A DNA stretch of 64,000 nt, taken from NCBI RefSeq assembly GCF_001442755.1, contig NZ_CP006367.1:2914001-2978000 (forward strand), written 5' to 3'. Positions 60,564 through 64,000 of this stretch are shown here, piece after piece. Source of the stretch: Aureimonas sp. AU20 (GTDB lineage Bacteria; Pseudomonadota; Alphaproteobacteria; Rhizobiales; Rhizobiaceae). The notes under the pieces are model-generated. The model saw only the letters and a program-made list of their open reading frames with translations, made no database searches and had not been told where the DNA came from. Every line of letters begins with the position of its first letter. Positions within the stretch are counted from its first letter, which is position 1. Made by a program: the position numbers and the translations under genes.

Positions 60564-60730
60564 GCACCGGCCGAATCGCGACCCGAGGCGAAAGGTAAAA
60601 ACTCCATTGAGAACGACGGCGAAAACTACGCAGAGCCGGCCCCGACGTCGGCCTTGGCGCTCAAGCGTCGGATAAACCGTGAGATCACACTTGGCGGCCG
60701 CCGTGCTTCACTGGAGACGCAACGACTGCA

Positions 60731-60755
60731 ATCCGATCGGACAGGGCGATCGGAT
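60731..60755 (-). other. Hairpin downstream of tRNA-Gly
   Basis: A perfect 9-bp inverted repeat (60731-60739 with 60747-60755, 7-base loop) lies 34 bases after the tRNA-Gly 3' end. Lacking a U-tract, it may mark processing between the tRNAs and tuf. Confidence 0.4.
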
Positions 60756-60788
60756 ACGTCAGATTTATCGAAGTGGAAGAAAAGGTTC

Positions 60789-60862
60789 TGGAGCGGGTAG
60801 CGGGAATCGAACCCGCATATTCAGCTTGGAAGGCTGCTGCTCTACCACTGAGCTATACCCGC
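60789..60862 (-). tRNA. tRNA-Gly (anticodon UCC)
   Basis: A 74-base tRNA with encoded CCA (60789-60791). The acceptor GCGGGTA pairs with TACCCGC, the anticodon loop CUUCCAA gives UCC, and the T loop is TTCGATT. It is 24 bases after tRNA-Tyr. Confidence 0.95.
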
Positions 60863-60886
60863 GTCAGAAATTCCCTGGAAAACATA

Positions 60887-60971
60887 TGGTGGAGGGAGTT
60901 GGATTTGAACCAACGTAGGCTAAGCCAACGGATTTACAGTCCGTCCCCTTTAACCGCTCGGGCATCCCTCC
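60887..60971 (-). tRNA. tRNA-Tyr (anticodon GUA)
   Basis: An 85-base type II tRNA with encoded CCA (60887-60889). The acceptor GGAGGGA pairs with TCCCTCC, the anticodon loop CUGUAAA gives GUA, and the variable arm is long as expected for tyrosine. First gene of the tRNA-tuf cluster. Confidence 0.95.
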
Positions 60972-61030
60972 ATACTGCTTTCAGGGTCTGGAAGCAGGAA
61001 GCAATCGGCTGGCCGTCGCTTCGTGGGGGC

Positions 61031-61059
61031 CTTATGCAGCGGGTCGGCGCGCCTGTCAA
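61031..61059 (-). promoter_or_regulatory. Strong promoter of the tRNA-Tyr/tRNA-Gly cluster
   Basis: Leftward TTGACA (61054-61059, perfect consensus), 17-base spacer, CATAAG (61031-61036), ~60 bases before tRNA-Tyr. The rest of the 259-base gap to rlmB shows no gene. Confidence 0.7.
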
Positions 61060-61230
61060 CACGCCATCACAAACATCCCCTATCGTTCCTGCGGCCTCTC
61101 TTTTCGGTGCCCATGGGTGGCCTTCCGCCCCGCCAAACCCGACCTTTCCTCGGGGTATCAAGGCGCCTTACCCGAGGCTTTTCGTGAAATGCCGCTATCC
61201 CTCGCTCGGCCGGATGCTCTAGAAAGCGGC

Positions 61231-62097
61231 ATGACCGACGAGAAATATCCGACCCACACCCCCAAGGACGCGCATTACGCCAAGCTGCGGCGCGCCCATC
61301 GCGAGCGCACGCGGGGGCCCGACGCCTCCGAGCCGCACAAGAAGCCGCCCGTTCGCCCAGGCAAGTCCGGCCCGGCCGATCGTGTGCGCCTTTATGGCCT
61401 GCACACGGTCGAGGCTGCCCTGCGCAATCCCGAGCGCAAGCTCCATCGCCTCTTCGCCACGCGCAACGCGCTGAACCGACTGGAGTTGAGCGAATCGGAC
61501 TTGCCCTGCCCGTTCGAACTCGTCGAGCCGCGCTTTCTCGACACGGAGCTCGGCAGCGATGCGGTTCACCAGGGCGTCATGCTGGAAGCCGATCCGCTGG
61601 GCACCAAGCGCCTGTCAGATCTTGGGGCGAGCGATCTGATTCTGGTGCTCGATCAGGTGACCGATCCGCACAATGTCGGCGCGCTTCTGCGTTCAGCCGT
61701 CGCCTTCGGCGCCGGCGCCGTCGTGACGACGAGCCGCCACTCGCCGCAGGAATCGGGCGTGCTCGCCAAATCCGCCTCCGGCGCGCTGGAGCTGATTCCC
61801 TATGTCCAGATCACCAACCTCTCGGACGCCTTGAGCGAAATCGCCTCGCTCGGCTTCCAGACGATCGGCCTCGATTCGGACGGCGAAGGCGAGTTGGAAA
61901 CCTCCTTCGACGGCCAGCGAATTGCCCTTGTTCTGGGCTCGGAAGGCAAGGGCCTGCGGCAGAAGACGCGCGAGACCGTTTCAGTTCTCGCCCGCCTGGA
62001 AGTACCCGGCGCGATTCGTTCGCTCAACGTCTCCAACGCGGCGGCCGTCGCGCTCTATGCCGCGCGCCGCTTCATGACGGCCGCGCGTTCGGCCTGA
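61231..62097 (+). CDS. rlmB: 23S rRNA (guanosine-2'-O)-methyltransferase RlmB-type (SPOUT/TrmH family)
   Basis: A 288-residue SPOUT methyltransferase. An N-terminal basic extension (~55 residues) precedes the substrate-binding YGLHTVEAALRNPER domain. The knotted catalytic domain has LVLDQVTDPHNVGALLRSA (motif 1), LVLGSEGKGLR (motif 2) and RSLNVSNAAAVALY (motif 3). It methylates the ribose of a guanosine in 23S rRNA with S-adenosylmethionine. ATG 61231 has only a weak ribosome site, but the next in-frame methionines lie inside the conserved domain. Confidence 0.9.
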   Translation: MTDEKYPTHTPKDAHYAKLRRAHRERTRGPDASEPHKKPPVRPGKSGPADRVRLYGLHTVEAALRNPERKLHRLFATRNALNRLELSESDLPCPFELVEPRFLDTELGSDAVHQGVMLEADPLGTKRLSDLGASDLILVLDQVTDPHNVGALLRSAVAFGAGAVVTTSRHSPQESGVLAKSASGALELIPYVQITNLSDALSEIASLGFQTIGLDSDGEGELETSFDGQRIALVLGSEGKGLRQKTRETVSVLARLEVPGAIRSLNVSNAAAVALYAARRFMTAARSA

Positions 62098-62106
62098 ATT
62101 AAACCG

Positions 62107-62140
62107 CTACCGGGCGGCTCGCGATCGGGCCGCCCGGTAG
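62107..62140. terminator. Hairpin downstream of rlmB
   Basis: A perfect 11-bp stem (62107-62117 with 62130-62140, 12-base loop), 9 bases after the rlmB stop. Leftward it is followed by CGGTTTAATT, so it may serve the opposing small ORF as much as rlmB. Confidence 0.5.
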
Positions 62141-62313
62141 ACATCCCCGATCGACACAAGCGAGCCGACGGGCTCCGGCTTCGCACCTTGGGAGTCCGCC
62201 TCCCCGGCGCCTCGCGCCTCCAATCGACCCAGCACCAGTCTCTCGAAGACGAGACGCCGTTCGAGCGTCTCGACCAGATGGCGCTGGCGCTCGATCCGTT
62301 TTTCCAGTCGCAT
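62107..62313 (-). CDS. Possible small hypothetical protein (68 residues)
   Basis: A 68-residue frame convergent with rlmB. It has a charged helical N-terminal half (LVETLERRLVFERLVLGRLEARG) with heptad-like leucine spacing, and GGAAG 5 bases before ATG 62313. The last ten codons coincide with the 62107-62140 hairpin, which is either an overlapping terminator or a sign that the frame is spurious. No family recognised. Confidence 0.4.
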   Translation of the reverse strand: MRLEKRIERQRHLVETLERRLVFERLVLGRLEARGAGEADSQGAKPEPVGSLVSIGDVYRAARSRAAR

Positions 62314-62372
62314 GTCACTTCCACGTCAGATCCGGCCAGCCCAGCCTCTTGCGCACCCGCGCATGGGAAAAG

Positions 62373-62388
62373 GACTGGCTTTGTCCAG
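62373..62388 (+). promoter_or_regulatory. Inverted repeat upstream of the TRAP genes
   Basis: ACTGG-N6-CCAGT lies ~100 bases before the TRAP small permease start. Spacing suits a GntR- or LacI-type dimer, but no regulator gene is adjacent. The rest of the 62314-62488 gap shows no other clear feature. Confidence 0.25.
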
Positions 62389-62488
62389 TGCTTATGTCAT
62401 AGGCGAAGAGTGAACGCAGCGAGCGAGGCGCGGCGGATCGTTTCGCCTCCCGCGTGTCGCTTCGTCCTTTGCGTCGTTGGGGGAGACG

Positions 62489-63028
62489 ATGAACGCATTT
62501 CTGCTCGTCAGTCGCGGCATAGACCGCCTTTCCGCGGGCTTCGCCGTGATCGCGGATTATCTCGTTCTCATCGCGGTTCTGGTCAGCGCCGGCAATGCGC
62601 TGCTGCGCTACACGCTGAACATCAGCACCAACGGGCTGCTCGAAGTGCAGTGGTACATGTTCGCCGCGATCGTCTTGCTGGGCGCGTCCTATACGCTGCG
62701 CATGAACGAGCATGTCCGGGTCGATCTCGTTTACTCCATGATGTCGGCGCGCGGGCGGATCCTGATCGACATCTTCGGCTTCGTGGTTCTGTTCCTGCCG
62801 GTGATCGGCTTTCTGTTCTACCTGACCTTTCCGTTCTTCTGGCGATCCTTCGTCACGGGCGAGGCGTCGATGAACGCGGGCGGGCTCATCCTCTGGCCGG
62901 CCAAGCTGACCCTGCCGCTCGGCTTCGGGCTTCTGTTCCTGCAGGGCCTGTCGGAGCTCATCAAGCGTGTGGCCGCTCTGAACGGGCTGCTGACGCTCGA
63001 GACCAAATACGAAAAGCCGCTTCAGTAA
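62489..63028 (+). CDS. TRAP transporter small permease (DctQ type)
   Basis: A 179-residue four-helix protein of the DctQ family. Hydrophobic spans fall near residues 18-40, 50-72, 90-115 and 130-155, with NGLLEVQWYMFAAIVLLGASYTLRM-type central sequence and the MNEHVRVDL motif between helices 2 and 3. It partners the large subunit to import carboxylates or similar anions with a periplasmic binding protein. ATG 62489 has GGGGGAG just upstream. The binding-protein gene is not in the window. Confidence 0.88.
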   Translation: MNAFLLVSRGIDRLSAGFAVIADYLVLIAVLVSAGNALLRYTLNISTNGLLEVQWYMFAAIVLLGASYTLRMNEHVRVDLVYSMMSARGRILIDIFGFVVLFLPVIGFLFYLTFPFFWRSFVTGEASMNAGGLILWPAKLTLPLGFGLLFLQGLSELIKRVAALNGLLTLETKYEKPLQ

Positions 63029-63052
63029 TCCGGCGTCCGGGGGGACTTCTTC

Positions 63053-64000
63053 ATGTTCGAATACGGTCCGATGCCGCCGATGATGTTCGGCGCGATGATC
63101 GTCTTTCTGCTGCTGGGCTTTCCGGTGGCTTTCACGCTCGCCGCCGTCGGAATGCTGTTCGGCGTTCTCGGCATCGTGTTCGAGCATTTCAACCCGTCTC
63201 TGCTGAACGCCCTGCCGCTGCGCTTCTACGGCGTGATCTCGAACGACCTCCTGCTCGCCATCCCTTTCTTCACCTTCATGGGCGCGATTCTGGAGCGCTG
63301 CGGCCTGGCGGAAGATCTATTGGAGGGGTCCGGCCAGCTCTTCGGGCCGATCCCTGGTGGCCTCGCCTATGCCGTGGTAATCGTCGGCGCGGTGCTCGGC
63401 GCCATCACCGGCACGGTCGCCGCCTCGGTCATCGCGATGGGCGTCGTCTCGCTGCCCGTCATGATGCGCTACGGCTACGACATGCGGATCGCGACCGGCG
63501 TCATCGCCGCCTCGGGCACGATCACGCAGGTCATCCCGCCATCTCTCGTGCTCATCATCCTGGCAGACCAGCTCGGCCGCTCGGTGGGCGACATGTATGC
63601 CGGCGCGATCGGCCCTTCGCTCCTGCAGATCGCGCTGTTCCTCGCCTTCATCTTCGTGGTCTCGAAGCTGCAGCCGCACCGCATGCCGCCGCTGCCGCCC
63701 GAGGCGCGCACCAAGAGCGGGCGCGAGCTTCTCTGGCAGGTCGCCAAGGGCATGGTGCCTTCGCTGGCGCTGATCTTCCTTGTGCTCGGCACCATGTTCA
63801 TGGGCCTCGCGACGCCGACGGAAGCGGGCGCCATGGGCTCGGTCGGCGCCATCGTTCTGGCCGCCCTGCACCGCCGCCTGTCCTGGTCGCTGACCCGGCA
63901 GGCCATGGCCATGACCATGCGTCTCACCGCCATGGTGGTGTTCATCCTTATCGGCTCCACCGTCTTCAGCCTCGTGTTCCAAGGCATGGATGGCGGTCAC
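63053..64000 (+). CDS. TRAP transporter large permease (DctM type), truncated by window edge
   Basis: The frame from ATG 63053 stays open for 316 codons to the window end; DctM proteins are ~430 residues, so about three quarters are seen. Segments typical of the family are LLLGFPVAFTLAAVGM, LLAIPFFTFMGAILERCGLAEDLL, GAVLGAITGTVAASVIAMG, ATGVIAASGTITQVIPPSLVLIILAD and GLATPTEAGAMGSVGA. It starts 24 bases after the small subunit gene. Together they form the membrane part of a TRAP-T importer. Confidence 0.92.
   Translation, partial: MFEYGPMPPMMFGAMIVFLLLGFPVAFTLAAVGMLFGVLGIVFEHFNPSLLNALPLRFYGVISNDLLLAIPFFTFMGAILERCGLAEDLLEGSGQLFGPIPGGLAYAVVIVGAVLGAITGTVAASVIAMGVVSLPVMMRYGYDMRIATGVIAASGTITQVIPPSLVLIILADQLGRSVGDMYAGAIGPSLLQIALFLAFIFVVSKLQPHRMPPLPPEARTKSGRELLWQVAKGMVPSLALIFLVLGTMFMGLATPTEAGAMGSVGAIVLAALHRRLSWSLTRQAMAMTMRLTAMVVFILIGSTVFSLVFQGMDGGH

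Noticed and set aside
62315..63187. A 290-residue leftward frame over the TRAP small permease
   Set aside because: It is rich in His, Gln, Glu and Arg, lies antisense to a clear membrane protein and shows no domain.

Overview
The window looks like a chromosomal segment of a GC-rich alphaproteobacterium, most likely Hyphomicrobiales (a relative of Rhizobium, Brucella or Aureimonas). Three things point there: an erythritol operon of the Brucella/rhizobial eryDABC kind, an ATP12-type F1-ATPase assembly chaperone, and a ribosomal superoperon in which adk follows secY. I cannot name the species.

Polyol region (1-14830). After the 3' end of a BCCT (BetT-like) transporter come two leftward units and one rightward unit. 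The rightward unit encodes a SorC-type regulator (eryD), erythritol kinase (eryA), an FAD-dependent phosphate dehydrogenase (eryB) and a tetrulose-phosphate epimerase (eryC). Divergent from it is a ribose-type ABC transporter operon (DUF2291 protein, double ATPase, permease, binding protein) that ends in a terminator. Beyond this is a second cassette: FGGY kinase, DeoR repressor and GlpD-like dehydrogenase, joined by 4-base ATGA overlaps. Together they form an uptake, phosphorylation and oxidation route for short sugar alcohols.

Housekeeping region (14926-25626). Two identical tRNA-Leu(GAG) genes are followed by lipB, a YaiI-like gene and a cytochrome b/molybdopterin oxidoreductase pair. Leftward genes come next: ATP12 chaperone, HAD phosphatase, RluC-type pseudouridine synthase, crcB, rarA, a DegP-type protease, a 42-residue exported peptide missed by length cut-offs, and an NAD(P)-dependent reductase.

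Translation and transcription region (25671-61059, all leftward). In transcription order: tRNA-Tyr, tRNA-Gly, tuf (copy 2), two glycosyltransferase-like genes, tRNA-Trp, secE, nusG, rplK, rplA, rplJ, rplL, rpoB, rpoC, then rpsL, rpsG, fusA, tuf (copy 1), the S10 and spc clusters, secY, adk, and rpsM, rpsK, rpoA, rplQ. Promoter-like -35/-10 pairs and hairpins divide it into several transcription units.

Right end (61231-64000). The rRNA methyltransferase gene rlmB is followed by a possible small ORF and the small and large membrane subunits of a TRAP transporter, the latter cut by the window edge.

I saw no CRISPR array, insertion sequence, prophage or defence island. The least ordinary signals are regulatory: an rpsL leader with two mutually exclusive stems, a TTG-started rpsM behind a three-hairpin leader, phased repeats before the DeoR cassette, and tuf copies whose identity stops at the gene ends.
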